Shown piece by piece: positions 9,241 through 16,609 of a stretch of 64,000 nt of DNA. The DNA is taken from assembly GCF_000731315.1 (NCBI RefSeq), contig NZ_HG938354.1:62001-126000 (forward strand), written 5' to 3'. Source of the stretch: Neorhizobium galegae bv. orientalis str. HAMBI 540 (lineage in GTDB: Bacteria > Pseudomonadota > Alphaproteobacteria > Rhizobiales > Rhizobiaceae). How positions within the stretch are numbered: the stretch's first letter is position 1; every line of letters starts with the position of its first letter. A program made the translations under genes and the position numbers. Under the pieces are notes generated by a model. That model had not been told where the DNA came from, ran no database searches, and saw nothing but the letters and a program-made list of their open reading frames with translations.

Positions 9241-9651
9241 TCACGGGTCGATATAGCCGATCGCCCGGACCCGCACCTCGCGGGTGCCCGGATCCTCGGA
9301 AAACAGGATGGCGCCGGAGGATTTGGATTTTGCCGGCACATAGTCGAAGGTGACGTCGGCGTCTTCGATCAGCTTGCCGCCATCCAGAATCTCGCCACGC
9401 ACAATAACGGCAGCAGCCGTCGCCGTCGCCTTGTTGGCGATATCGAAGGCGACACGGTAGCCGCCTTCCACCGGTCGCCTCTCGGTGATGGCGATGGAGA
9501 ATTCCGGCTGCATATCCTCGTCCGTCCAGGCCTCGTATCCGACCAGGCCGATCGTTGCGACAACGATGAGCGCCGAAATCATCCCGGTCGCCCATTCGAT
9601 CCAGTGCGGCTCCTTGACTTCCCTGTGGCGTTTGTTGGCTGTGGTTGTCAT
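9241..9651 (-). CDS. TIGR02588 family protein
   Basis: A 136-residue protein with one N-terminal membrane anchor (WIEWATGMISALIVVATIGLVGY) and a periplasmic beta-rich domain (YRVAFDIANKATATAAAVIVRGE). It matches the TIGR02588 family, which occurs next to TIGR02587 membrane proteins exactly as here, ten bases downstream of that gene. The two probably form one membrane assembly of unknown function. The start MTTTANKRHREVKEP is the only good one. It shares the EcfG-like promoter of the upstream partner. Confidence 0.75.
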   Translation of the reverse strand: MTTTANKRHREVKEPHWIEWATGMISALIVVATIGLVGYEAWTDEDMQPEFSIAITERRPVEGGYRVAFDIANKATATAAAVIVRGEILDGGKLIEDADVTFDYVPAKSKSSGAILFSEDPGTREVRVRAIGYIDP

Positions 9652-9661
9652 CGATCACTCG

Positions 9662-10552
9662 TTACAGGATGAGGCGAGCGGCAGCGGCGCCGATTGCGCC
9701 GGGGAAGCTGAGGACGACAGCCGACATCAGCATCTGGGTCGGTGCCGTGTCGTCGAGTCGACCGAAGGTCCACAGGACATAGAGGCTGATCAGCATCGCG
9801 ACCAAGTAGCCTGGCAAAGTGAAGCGGAAGAAAGCATGCCACCACGGCGTTTCCTTCGAAATTTCATGGGTGCCCTTGAAAGCGACCGCATAAACAAACC
9901 CGTGCATGATGGCGATCGACAGGCCGATCGTCAGGAGCGCATGCCACGGCGTCATCTTGTAGGCGATCAGGATGATTTCCTCGGTCGGTGCGACGTTGAG
10001 GTTGAGGAAGAGCGCGCCGACCGCCATCAGGAAAAGCTCGCGACTGTAACTGGTGGAAATTTCGTCGGGCACTGCGTCGCCGCCTTCCCTTTCCTCCGCG
10101 CCGTCCTCGCGTTCATCCCCGCCGGTCTGTCCGCCAAGCTGGGACCGGCCGAGCAACGCTCCGATACTGGCCGGCACGGACTGTATGGCGATCTTGCCGA
10201 GCATTTCGGAGAGCGGCATGTGGGGCTTGATATCGCCGAGCATGACGAGACCCACCGCGCTTATGATAATGCCGAGACCATAAGCGATGGTGGCGTCGCG
10301 ACAGGCTTGCGCTACGGTGGAGGTACGCTCAAAACCGATCTGGTCGGCGAGCAATATCAGAAGCGGAATATTGGCGATCAACAGCAGGAGCAGGCGCCAG
10401 CGTTCGATGTAGAAGCCGAGCTGCCAGAGCTCCATGGTCATCAGCATCGGGATGCCGAACAGCATGGCGCCGGCAGCGCCACGTCCGAGACCGATCAGGA
10501 AGTTTCGACTTCCGCCTGCGTCATCGCCCTGTTCCGCCGTGACACCGTTCAA
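9662..10552 (-). CDS. TIGR02587 family integral membrane protein
   Basis: A roughly 296-residue polytopic membrane protein with six or more hydrophobic helices (GAMLFGIPMLMTMELWQLGF, LLLLLIANIPLLILL, GALFLNLNVAPTEEIILIA) and a charged Gly/Glu-rich loop around residue 150. It fits TIGR02587, whose genes sit beside TIGR02588. I take the TTG at 10552 as start because GGGGAGGAG lies just upstream; an in-frame TTG at 10579 would leave almost no leader from the EcfG-like promoter at 10590-10615. Function unknown; a general-stress membrane protein is an inference. Confidence 0.75.
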   Translation of the reverse strand: MNGVTAEQGDDAGGSRNFLIGLGRGAAGAMLFGIPMLMTMELWQLGFYIERWRLLLLLIANIPLLILLADQIGFERTSTVAQACRDATIAYGLGIIISAVGLVMLGDIKPHMPLSEMLGKIAIQSVPASIGALLGRSQLGGQTGGDEREDGAEEREGGDAVPDEISTSYSRELFLMAVGALFLNLNVAPTEEIILIAYKMTPWHALLTIGLSIAIMHGFVYAVAFKGTHEISKETPWWHAFFRFTLPGYLVAMLISLYVLWTFGRLDDTAPTQMLMSAVVLSFPGAIGAAAARLIL

Positions 10553-10589
10553 CGCCGGCTCCTCCCCTTTGTTCGTCAAGCGGGCAGGA

Positions 10590-10615
10590 ACTCGGAAAGC
10601 GTGAGAAATGTTCCG
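10590..10615 (-). promoter_or_regulatory. Sigma-EcfG type promoter for the TIGR02587/88 pair
   Basis: On the minus strand GGAAC (10615-10611) is followed after 17 nt by AGTT (10593-10590), within the GGAAC-N18-19-TT pattern of EcfG/RpoE2 promoters. It is correctly placed for transcription starting near 10580, upstream of the ribosome binding site used by the TTG start at 10552. Confidence 0.6.
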
Positions 10616-10643
10616 GACATGCAGGAGCGGGAGAACGAACGGG

Positions 10644-11444
10644 TCAGCGGTCGAACAGGTCCTGCCATTGCTTTTCCCCGACCAGGCAGTCGCTGGACGG
10701 CTGGTTGCTGGCTGCCTTCTGCACGATTGCGGGCGGCATGAGTCCGCTGATCTCTAGGACCAGCTTGCGGCGTACCGCCACGGCAAAATCCTCGATTTTG
10801 TGAACCGGCAGCACGAAGGAGCCGGGTCCGCCGATGACGCAGTCGCCGTAATATTTGTCGAGCCCGCCAGGTGCGCCCGAGGGCCGCAGCATGATCGCCA
10901 GCCCGTTGATGATGATGCCCGCCTCCATGGCCTTGTTGCGGGCCGGGACGACGGGATTGCCGGAATTGTTCGGCCCGTCGCCGGAAATGTCGATCACCTG
11001 CCGAGCGCCGCGATAGGAATTGGCGACAATCATCGTTGCCCCTTGGGCGATTGCCGCGGAGATCGAGGTGCGGCGCTGGGTAACGATCGGCCGGGCTTCG
11101 AGCTTGGCAGCGAAATTGATCGCGTCCTGTTCGTTTTCGATCACTGTCCAATCGATGACCGATTCCGGCACGACGTCGCCGGCCCATTCGAAATAGCTCA
11201 CTGCGATGCGACCGTTCAGTCCGGTCTTTACCGCTGCGATGAATTCCCTGTGCTTGAGCGCCTCGACATAGCCCTCGCGCTGGACGCTGACTTCCTCGTA
11301 ATCCATGGAGCGGGACGTATCGACCGCGAGAACCAACTCCACATCGACTTCGCCTCCCTTTTGCTGCGCGACCATCGGGGCGGTGGCAGCGGCGGAAAGG
11401 CTGATGAGCATCGCGAGTGTTGTAAGCATTGGCAATCCAATCAC
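10644..11444 (-). CDS. DUF1194 von Willebrand factor A-like exported protein
   Basis: A protein of about 260 residues with a signal peptide (MLTTLAMLISLSAAATAPMVA) and a vWA-type fold: the MIDAS-like motif DTSRSMD near residue 45, then Thr in QRRTSISAA and Asp in IDISGDGPNN. The family is DUF1194, common in rhizobia and of unknown function; a secreted metal-dependent adhesion or binding role is an inference. The frame begins with GTG at 11444, but ATG at 11429 (MLTTLAM) gives a better signal peptide. It is upstream of TIGR02587 on the same strand, but the EcfG-like promoter between them suggests separate control. Confidence 0.82.
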   Translation of the reverse strand: MIGLPMLTTLAMLISLSAAATAPMVAQQKGGEVDVELVLAVDTSRSMDYEEVSVQREGYVEALKHREFIAAVKTGLNGRIAVSYFEWAGDVVPESVIDWTVIENEQDAINFAAKLEARPIVTQRRTSISAAIAQGATMIVANSYRGARQVIDISGDGPNNSGNPVVPARNKAMEAGIIINGLAIMLRPSGAPGGLDKYYGDCVIGGPGSFVLPVHKIEDFAVAVRRKLVLEISGLMPPAIVQKAASNQPSSDCLVGEKQWQDLFDR

Positions 11445-11634
11445 TGCGTTATCGATTGCTTAAAACTGTAACACAGCGCCGATGCAGGGCGACTCCGCTC
11501 CGCGTGCCTCCCTTCAATTTTCGGTGATAAGCCTTTATTCCGCAGCCACTCCACGTAATCTGCCATGGCGGCCGCGGCTGCATCGACGGCGCCGGGAGTG
11601 CGCCTATCAACGGGTATCTGGGCGGGATCATGCG

Positions 11635-12033
11635 ATGACGAGGTTAACCGGCAAATGTTTTTGCGGCGCAGTCGCCTACGAAGTGGAGGACGCCTTCGTT
11701 TACGCGGCCAATTGCCATTGTTCGGATTGCCGCCGCACTACCGGCTCTGCCTTCAAGCCCTTCGCCGGCATCGAACGGCAGAAATTTGCGGTGGTAAAGG
11801 GTGAAGACGGCTTGCTGATCTTCGGGGATGCCGAAAATCATGACGCCCATTGCAAGACCTGCGGTTCGCTTCTCTATTCGCGGGTGCGGGAGGCGGCCTG
11901 GGTGCATGTGGCGATGGGCACGCTGGTCGATGCCCCGGCAATCCGGCCGTCACACCATATCTTCGTCGGCTCGAAAGCGCCCTGGTACGAGATCACCGAC
12001 GACCTGCCGCAATATCAGGGTCATAAGGGATAG
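11635..12033 (+). CDS. GFA/CENP-V family zinc protein
   Basis: A 132-residue protein of the GFA family (glutathione-dependent formaldehyde-activating enzyme-like). The zinc-binding cysteines are present in the expected order: CFCGAVAYEV near the start, CHCSDCRRTTGSAF near residue 35 and HCKTCGSLLY near residue 80. Most stand-alone members have no demonstrated activity on formaldehyde, so only the fold is called. The frame is open from 11482, but homologues start at MTRLTGKCFCG, hence ATG at 11635. It converges with the GNAT gene with no gap. Confidence 0.85.
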   Translation: MTRLTGKCFCGAVAYEVEDAFVYAANCHCSDCRRTTGSAFKPFAGIERQKFAVVKGEDGLLIFGDAENHDAHCKTCGSLLYSRVREAAWVHVAMGTLVDAPAIRPSHHIFVGSKAPWYEITDDLPQYQGHKG

Positions 12034-12498
12034 CTATTCCAGGCCGGCCAGCGCCTTCAGCTTCGGGCCTTCGAGTCGATAGAAGATCCGGTCTTCCTTC
12101 CGGTCGCCGCCAAGCTCGTCGTAGAATTTCAAAAGCCGCTCATTGGCCCGCGCCGCCGTCCAGTCGATGCGGCCGAAACCGCGCTCGACTGCCAGCCCTG
12201 CCAGCCGCTTCATCAGCGCGGCGCCGATATCGCGGCCGCGCTCTGACCCCGCGACATAAAGCTCCTTGAGGAAAAACCCGGGCTGCAGGCCGGGTCCGGG
12301 ATAGATGGCGGCAAATGCCGCAGCGGCGATGATGCGGTCAGTCTCGGCAACCAGGAATTCGGTCTGCGGAGGACGGTTGAGAATCCCGCTCAGGATCGCT
12401 TGGCGCGGCGGGCAGAAGACACCGTAATAGGCCTGCATCTCCTCAAAGAGGCAGGCCAGTTCCTCTGCGTCGGCGGGTTGGAAAAAGCGAATATTCAT
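12034..12498 (-). CDS. GNAT family N-acetyltransferase
   Basis: A 154-residue acetyltransferase of the GNAT fold. The acetyl-CoA binding motif A region is visible as FFLKELYVAGSERGRDIGAALMKRLAGLA, followed by the RIDWTAARANERLLKFYDELGG segment typical of motif B. The start MNIRFFQPADAEEL is where GNAT proteins usually begin; the frame extends 35 codons further without homology. The acceptor substrate is unknown. It ends one base from the GFA stop, so the two genes converge tightly. Confidence 0.85.
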   Translation of the reverse strand: MNIRFFQPADAEELACLFEEMQAYYGVFCPPRQAILSGILNRPPQTEFLVAETDRIIAAAAFAAIYPGPGLQPGFFLKELYVAGSERGRDIGAALMKRLAGLAVERGFGRIDWTAARANERLLKFYDELGGDRKEDRIFYRLEGPKLKALAGLE

Positions 12499-12635
12499 AA
12501 ACTGGACCCGTTGAAACCGAGCCACTATTCCGGTGCCGCAAACCTGTGTCAACTTGGGGTATGGGCTATTTCCGGCAGCCGCTGTTGACTTCAAGGCGCG
12601 CATATCGACAGAGTGGCGCCGAAGAAGGAACCGCC

Positions 12636-12872
12636 ATGTCCAGGTCAGAAAAATTCATCGTGCTGCCGTTCAAGAAAGTGCGGGGCAACGTGACGCCTGG
12701 CGAGATGCGCGTGGCTTCGAATGCCGCTTCTGCCGAGAAGATCGCCCGCGCCATGGCTGACCGCTTCGTCGGCGTCGCGGCGTACTCTGTTCAGGTCGAT
12801 ATGGAAAGCGGCGACATGTCCGATCCGCGTATCCTCTGGCAGACAGGCGAAATCGCCGATATCGCCGCCTAG
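12636..12872 (+). CDS. Small conserved hypothetical protein (78 aa)
   Basis: I do not recognise a named family. A 78-residue soluble protein, MSRSEKFIVLPFKKVRGNVTPGEMRVASNAAS and so on, ending in LWQTGEIADIAA. A GAAGGA ribosome-binding site sits directly before ATG 12636. The composition and alanine pattern look like a real protein rather than a shadow frame, and no opposing gene explains the frame. No signal peptide or membrane segment. It stands alone between GNAT and a YqaE-type gene. Role unknown. Confidence 0.65.
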   Translation: MSRSEKFIVLPFKKVRGNVTPGEMRVASNAASAEKIARAMADRFVGVAAYSVQVDMESGDMSDPRILWQTGEIADIAA

Positions 12873-12915
12873 AGGCTTTAGCCGTTATCCTCGTCGATAC
12901 GCGCTTCGATCCCGG

Positions 12916-13074
12916 CTATTTGCGGAGGATCACCCACAGCGCATGCACGATGCCCGGCAACCAGCCGCAGAGGGTGAGCAGGATGTTTAGCCAGAATTGC
13001 AGGCCAAGGCCGACCTGAAGAAACACGCCGAGCGGTGGCAGGATGAAGGCGAGCAGAATGCGGATGATATCCAA
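12916..13074 (-). CDS. YqaE/Pmp3 family small membrane protein
   Basis: I translated a 52-residue minus-strand gene: two hydrophobic helices with the Pmp3/UPF0057 signature, starting DIIRILLAFILPPLGVFLQ and continuing FWLNILLTLCGWLPGIVHALWVI before the stop. The start is TTG, with GGAG about nine bases upstream. Members are tiny inner-membrane proteolipids linked to salt and cold stress and membrane potential. It fits with the other stress genes in the 3-13 kb block, although I see no EcfG-type promoter directly upstream. Confidence 0.85.
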   Translation of the reverse strand: MDIIRILLAFILPPLGVFLQVGLGLQFWLNILLTLCGWLPGIVHALWVILRK

Positions 13075-13141
13075 CGGGCGTTCTCCGGGTTGATGGGTTC
13101 GGCCGGTAACGCGCTGGATGGGATATGGTTTCAGGAGACGC

Positions 13142-14344
13142 TCATCTCAGCAGCGTCTTTGCGATAATCTCCAGCTGAATCTCGTTGCTGCCGCCGAAAA
13201 TGCTCTGGGAGCGGGAATTGAAATAGACGGCGGAGGCGACCGTGCGCTCTTCATCGATGTCGCTTTCCTCCGGCAGCTCGTGCAGCGGCCGGTGTTCTTC
13301 AAAGCGCAGCGCATCGGGGCCGAGGATCGAGGCAGCCAATTCGGCGATCGACTGGCGGATGCGGCTGCGCTCGATCTTCATCGTCGAGGACGGCACCGAC
13401 CCCGGATTACCGCCCGCCTGGACCTTGGACATGGCGGAAAGCTCCAGCATGTCATTGGCGTCCACATCCGTGGCGATCTCGGCAAGGCGTGCCATGAACA
13501 GCGGATCGTCGATCATCGTTCGCCCGTCCGGCAGTGGCTGGGAGGCGAGCCGATGCAGGCGCGTCAGCATAGCCCGCAATACTCCGCCGGCGAAGGCGCC
13601 GCCCCGCTCGAATTCGAGCAGGTATTTGGCGATATCCCAGCCTTCGCCTTCCTCGCCGATGCGATCCGAGACCGGCACTTTCACGTCGTCAAAGAAGACC
13701 TGATTGAACTCGTGGGTGCCGCAGATCGAGCGGATCGGCCGGATGGTGACGCCCGGCGATGTCAGGTCGATCAGGATGAAGGTGATGCCCTCCTGCTTTT
13801 TGCCCGTGTCAGCCGTGCGTACCAGTGCGAACATCCGCGTGGCGTGATGCGCCAGGGTCGACCAGATCTTTGAGCCGTTGACGATGTATTGGTCACCGTC
13901 GAGCACCGCCCTGGACTTCAGCGAGGCAAGGTCGGAGCCGGAGCCCGGTTCGGAATAACCTTGAGCCCAGAGATCCTCACCACTCAGGATGCGCGACAGG
14001 TAGAAGCTTTTCTGCGCCTCGTTGCCGTAGCGCATGATGACCGGGGCGATCATCTTGATCGAGGCGCCGCGAAAATGTGGCTCGCCGGCCCGTTCACATT
14101 CCTGATCGAAGATGTAGCGCTCGGCGAGCGTCCAGCCGGTGCCGCCATATTGTTTCGGCCAGGATGGGGCGGCCCAGCCCTTGTCGTTGAGCTTCGCCTG
14201 CCATTTGAGGCCGATGGCGGGGTCGGCGAGGAAGCTGGGGTTTAGCCGCTCGGCGCGCTTCAAATCATCATCCAGATGGCCGTCGAGGAATGTCCGCACC
14301 TCGTTCCGGAACCGAACCTCTTCTTCCGTCATCAACAGATCCAT
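13142..14344 (-). CDS. Acyl-CoA dehydrogenase (large-subunit type)
   Basis: A 400-residue FAD-dependent acyl-CoA dehydrogenase with the ACAD signatures GYSEPGSGSDLASLKSRAV near residue 135 and the C-terminal region SIFGGSNEIQLEIIAK. The usual catalytic Glu of the YEGT segment is Gly here; a Glu in the helix-G segment LLEFERGG may serve instead, as in isovaleryl-CoA-type enzymes. I start at MDLLMTEEEVRF (GAGGAG upstream). It lies ten bases after a second ACAD gene, an arrangement typical of heteromeric dehydrogenases such as PimC/PimD. In a hydroxycinnamate operon it may desaturate hydrocinnamoyl-type CoA esters. Confidence 0.85.
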   Translation of the reverse strand: MDLLMTEEEVRFRNEVRTFLDGHLDDDLKRAERLNPSFLADPAIGLKWQAKLNDKGWAAPSWPKQYGGTGWTLAERYIFDQECERAGEPHFRGASIKMIAPVIMRYGNEAQKSFYLSRILSGEDLWAQGYSEPGSGSDLASLKSRAVLDGDQYIVNGSKIWSTLAHHATRMFALVRTADTGKKQEGITFILIDLTSPGVTIRPIRSICGTHEFNQVFFDDVKVPVSDRIGEEGEGWDIAKYLLEFERGGAFAGGVLRAMLTRLHRLASQPLPDGRTMIDDPLFMARLAEIATDVDANDMLELSAMSKVQAGGNPGSVPSSTMKIERSRIRQSIAELAASILGPDALRFEEHRPLHELPEESDIDEERTVASAVYFNSRSQSIFGGSNEIQLEIIAKTLLR

Positions 14345-14354
14345 GGAAATCTCC

Positions 14355-15512
14355 TCAGACGGGTTCACGCAGCAAGCTGCCGGAGAGCATGGCAGGATCG
14401 CGGATGATCTCGCCATAGCGCTTCAGGTGGTCCGCGGTGGTGCCAAACGTGTTTTCGATCGCATAGAGTCGGCGGAACCAGGCGCCGATCGGCATCTCTT
14501 CCGAAAAGCCCATGGCGCCATGCAGCTGGATCGCCTCCTGCGCGACAGAGCGGGAGATCTTGCCGATCTTCGCACGGGCGCCGGAAACGCCGCGGATGCG
14601 CATCGGGCGCGGCGCGTCGACGGAAAGCGTGGCGAGCAATGCCGAACCGCGGGCCTCCTGGCATTTCACCGCCATCTCGGCCATGCGGTGCTGCAGTGCC
14701 TGGAAGGCGGCGAGCGGCTTGCCGAATTGCACGCGCTCCCTGGTATAGGCAACGGTCGCGTCGATCAGCGCATCCATGATGCCGACCGCTTCCGAGGCGA
14801 GCGCCGCATTGACGCGGTCATGGGCCGCCTCGATTTCGAAGAGCGTATCGGCTGCGGCACCCAGCAGCGCCGAAGCGGGCACGGAGACATTGTCGAGGAC
14901 GAGATCGCTGGCACGGCTGCCGTCGACGAGTTTCACTTCGGTGCGGGTCAGACCGGCAGCATCCCCAGGCACGACGAACAATTTTACTATCCCATCGAGC
15001 TTGGCCGAGACCAGAAAGATATCCGCGAAGGAGCCGCCGGCAACCAGCGGCTTTTCACCGGAGATGCGATAGATCTCGCCGCTGGGGGTCGCGGTGGCGG
15101 CGATATTGCCGAGGTCAAAACCGCTCTGCCGCTCGGCATGGGCGAGCGCCGGACGCGACGTACCAGCGATCAGGCCGCCGAGGATCTCGGCTCTCTGCTC
15201 TTCGGAGCCAAGCTTTTCGACTAACCCGCCGGCGAGAATGATGGATGCGAGATAGGGCTCGACCACCAAAGCGCGGCCAATTGCTTCCATGATCAGCGAG
15301 ATTTCCACCGCGCCGCCGCCAAGCCCGCCGTTCTCTTCGGCAAACGGCAGCGCCAGCCAGCCGAGATCGGCCATCTCGGACCAGATGCCGGCATCGAAGC
15401 CGGTCTCCGACGCGACGATCTTGTTGCGCTTCTCGAAGTCGTAGCGATCCTTCAGGAACCGCTCGGCGCTTTCCTTCAACAGAAGCTGCTCGTCCGAATA
15501 GTTCAGGTCCAT
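14355..15512 (-). CDS. Acyl-CoA dehydrogenase (small-subunit type)
   Basis: A 385-residue ACAD-family protein starting MDLNYSDEQLLLKESAERF. The flavin and acyl-CoA domains are present, but it is diverged: the motif equivalent to YEGT reads ENTFGTTADHL and helix G reads EIEAAHDRVNAA, so neither usual catalytic Glu is evident. This is common in the non-catalytic partner of two-subunit acyl-CoA dehydrogenases, consistent with the intact-looking partner immediately downstream. It follows the hydratase-lyase gene after a 228-bp gap with palindromic repeats, so it could have its own transcript. Confidence 0.83.
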   Translation of the reverse strand: MDLNYSDEQLLLKESAERFLKDRYDFEKRNKIVASETGFDAGIWSEMADLGWLALPFAEENGGLGGGAVEISLIMEAIGRALVVEPYLASIILAGGLVEKLGSEEQRAEILGGLIAGTSRPALAHAERQSGFDLGNIAATATPSGEIYRISGEKPLVAGGSFADIFLVSAKLDGIVKLFVVPGDAAGLTRTEVKLVDGSRASDLVLDNVSVPASALLGAAADTLFEIEAAHDRVNAALASEAVGIMDALIDATVAYTRERVQFGKPLAAFQALQHRMAEMAVKCQEARGSALLATLSVDAPRPMRIRGVSGARAKIGKISRSVAQEAIQLHGAMGFSEEMPIGAWFRRLYAIENTFGTTADHLKRYGEIIRDPAMLSGSLLREPV

Positions 15513-15558
15513 GATTGGGTCTCGTGGTTGGATGAAGTGAGGCGGCGCGGCAAACTCC

Positions 15559-15690
15559 CAGATCTCCCCTTGATGTCACCGGAGGTGACAGAGGGGGCCG
15601 CGTCGCGAACTCAACTGCAGAAGAGCGTGCCGCGGCACTCCCCTCTGCCCTGCCGGGCATCTCCCCCTCAAGGGGGGAGATCGGCTTGCC
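15559..15690. repeat. Palindromic rhizobial intergenic element
   Basis: The 228-bp gap between 15512 and 15741 holds two clear hairpins: TGTCACC-N3-GGTGACA (15574-15590) and an ATCTCCCCC/GGGGGGAGAT palindrome (15659-15681), separated by CTCCCCTCTGCCC-type sequence. GGGGGAGAT-flanked mosaics of this kind recur between genes in rhizobial genomes (RIME-like elements). No gene is supported in the gap. The hairpins may reduce readthrough into the acyl-CoA dehydrogenase genes. Confidence 0.55.
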
Positions 15691-15740
15691 GCTCCGCTCC
15701 ACGCCTCCATCCGCTTTGTGAGTCTGACGCGCGGAAGCCC

Positions 15741-16586
15741 TCACTCCTCGCGCTTGTAAGCCCCATGCCCCGGGCGATAGGTCTTCGTGTCAAGAAACTG
15801 CGACAGCCCCTTTTCGCGGCCCTTTTCAGGGTCGACGAACGTCGTCTGGTCGGCCTTGGCGGTCAGGTATTCGGCCGACTCTTCCCAGGTCATCTCGCGC
15901 ACGTATTTATAGGCCATGCGGGCCTGGCGGAGCACGGTCGGGTTCTTTTCGAGGAGCACGCGGGCGATCTCGACGGTGCGCTCGCGAAGCTTGTCGCCCG
16001 GCACCGCCTCGTTCACCAGGCCGAGTTGCTCGGCCATCTTGCCGCCGAACTTTTCGCCGGTCATGACGTAATACATCGCCTTGCGGTCGTTCATCAGCGT
16101 CGAGATCGCCTTGGAGACGACGCCGCCGGGGATGACGCCCCAGTTAATTTCCGACAGGCCGAAGACGGCGTCTTCGGAGGCGATCGCAAGGTCGCAGCAG
16201 ATCAGCGGCGTGAAGGCGCCGCCAAAACACCAGCCGTTGACCATGGCGATGGTCGGCTTGGCGTAGTGCATCAGAAGGCGCCATTGCCAGGCGCGGGTGG
16301 AGCGATAGGCGCGCATCCGCTGGATGTCGGAGCCGCCGTCGGTCGCGCGGAAGAAGTCCTTGAGGTCCATTCCGGCGGAAAAGGCTTCGCCTTCGCCGGT
16401 GAGGATCACGACGCCGGCGCGGTCGTCGATTTCAAGCGCGTCGAGTACCCGGATCATGTCTTCGGCAAGGCCGACGCTCATGGCGTTGCGCTTGTCCGGG
16501 CGGTTCAGTTTCACCCAGGCAATGCCGTCTTCGAATTCGACCTTGACGTTCTCTCCGCCCAGATCGCTTGCTTCAATGGTCATCAT
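15741..16586 (-). CDS. p-Hydroxycinnamoyl-CoA hydratase/lyase (paralogue 2)
   Basis: A 281-residue crotonase-fold enzyme closely resembling feruloyl-CoA hydratase-lyase (HCHL/Ech), which hydrates feruloyl- or p-coumaroyl-CoA and splits it into an aromatic aldehyde and acetyl-CoA. Family hallmarks: oxyanion-hole segments GEAFSAGMDLKDFFRATDGG and MVNGWCFGGAFTPLICCDLAIA, and the catalytic Glu in FGLSEINWGVIPGG. A second copy lies at 20258-21121, sharing FRATD, NGWCFGGAF and GLSEINWG. It is the fourth gene of the run 20258 to 15741. Differences between paralogues (for example CCDLAIA against GCDLAIA) may reflect different ring substituents. Confidence 0.88.
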   Translation of the reverse strand: MMTIEASDLGGENVKVEFEDGIAWVKLNRPDKRNAMSVGLAEDMIRVLDALEIDDRAGVVILTGEGEAFSAGMDLKDFFRATDGGSDIQRMRAYRSTRAWQWRLLMHYAKPTIAMVNGWCFGGAFTPLICCDLAIASEDAVFGLSEINWGVIPGGVVSKAISTLMNDRKAMYYVMTGEKFGGKMAEQLGLVNEAVPGDKLRERTVEIARVLLEKNPTVLRQARMAYKYVREMTWEESAEYLTAKADQTTFVDPEKGREKGLSQFLDTKTYRPGHGAYKREE

Positions 16587-16609
16587 GTTCTCCTAAAAGG
16601 TCCGGGACC

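Noticed and set aside
11449..11631. 60-codon minus-strand frame between the vWA and GFA genes
   Set aside because: Composition of a random frame and no ribosome-binding site.
12627..12631. GGAAC near the 78-aa gene as another EcfG promoter
   Set aside because: It lies within the ribosome-binding region, not upstream, and no TT element is at the right distance before the start.
15559..15690. Insertion-sequence remnant
   Set aside because: Hairpins without a transposase, target duplication or terminal repeats of IS type; an intergenic palindromic element is the simpler reading.
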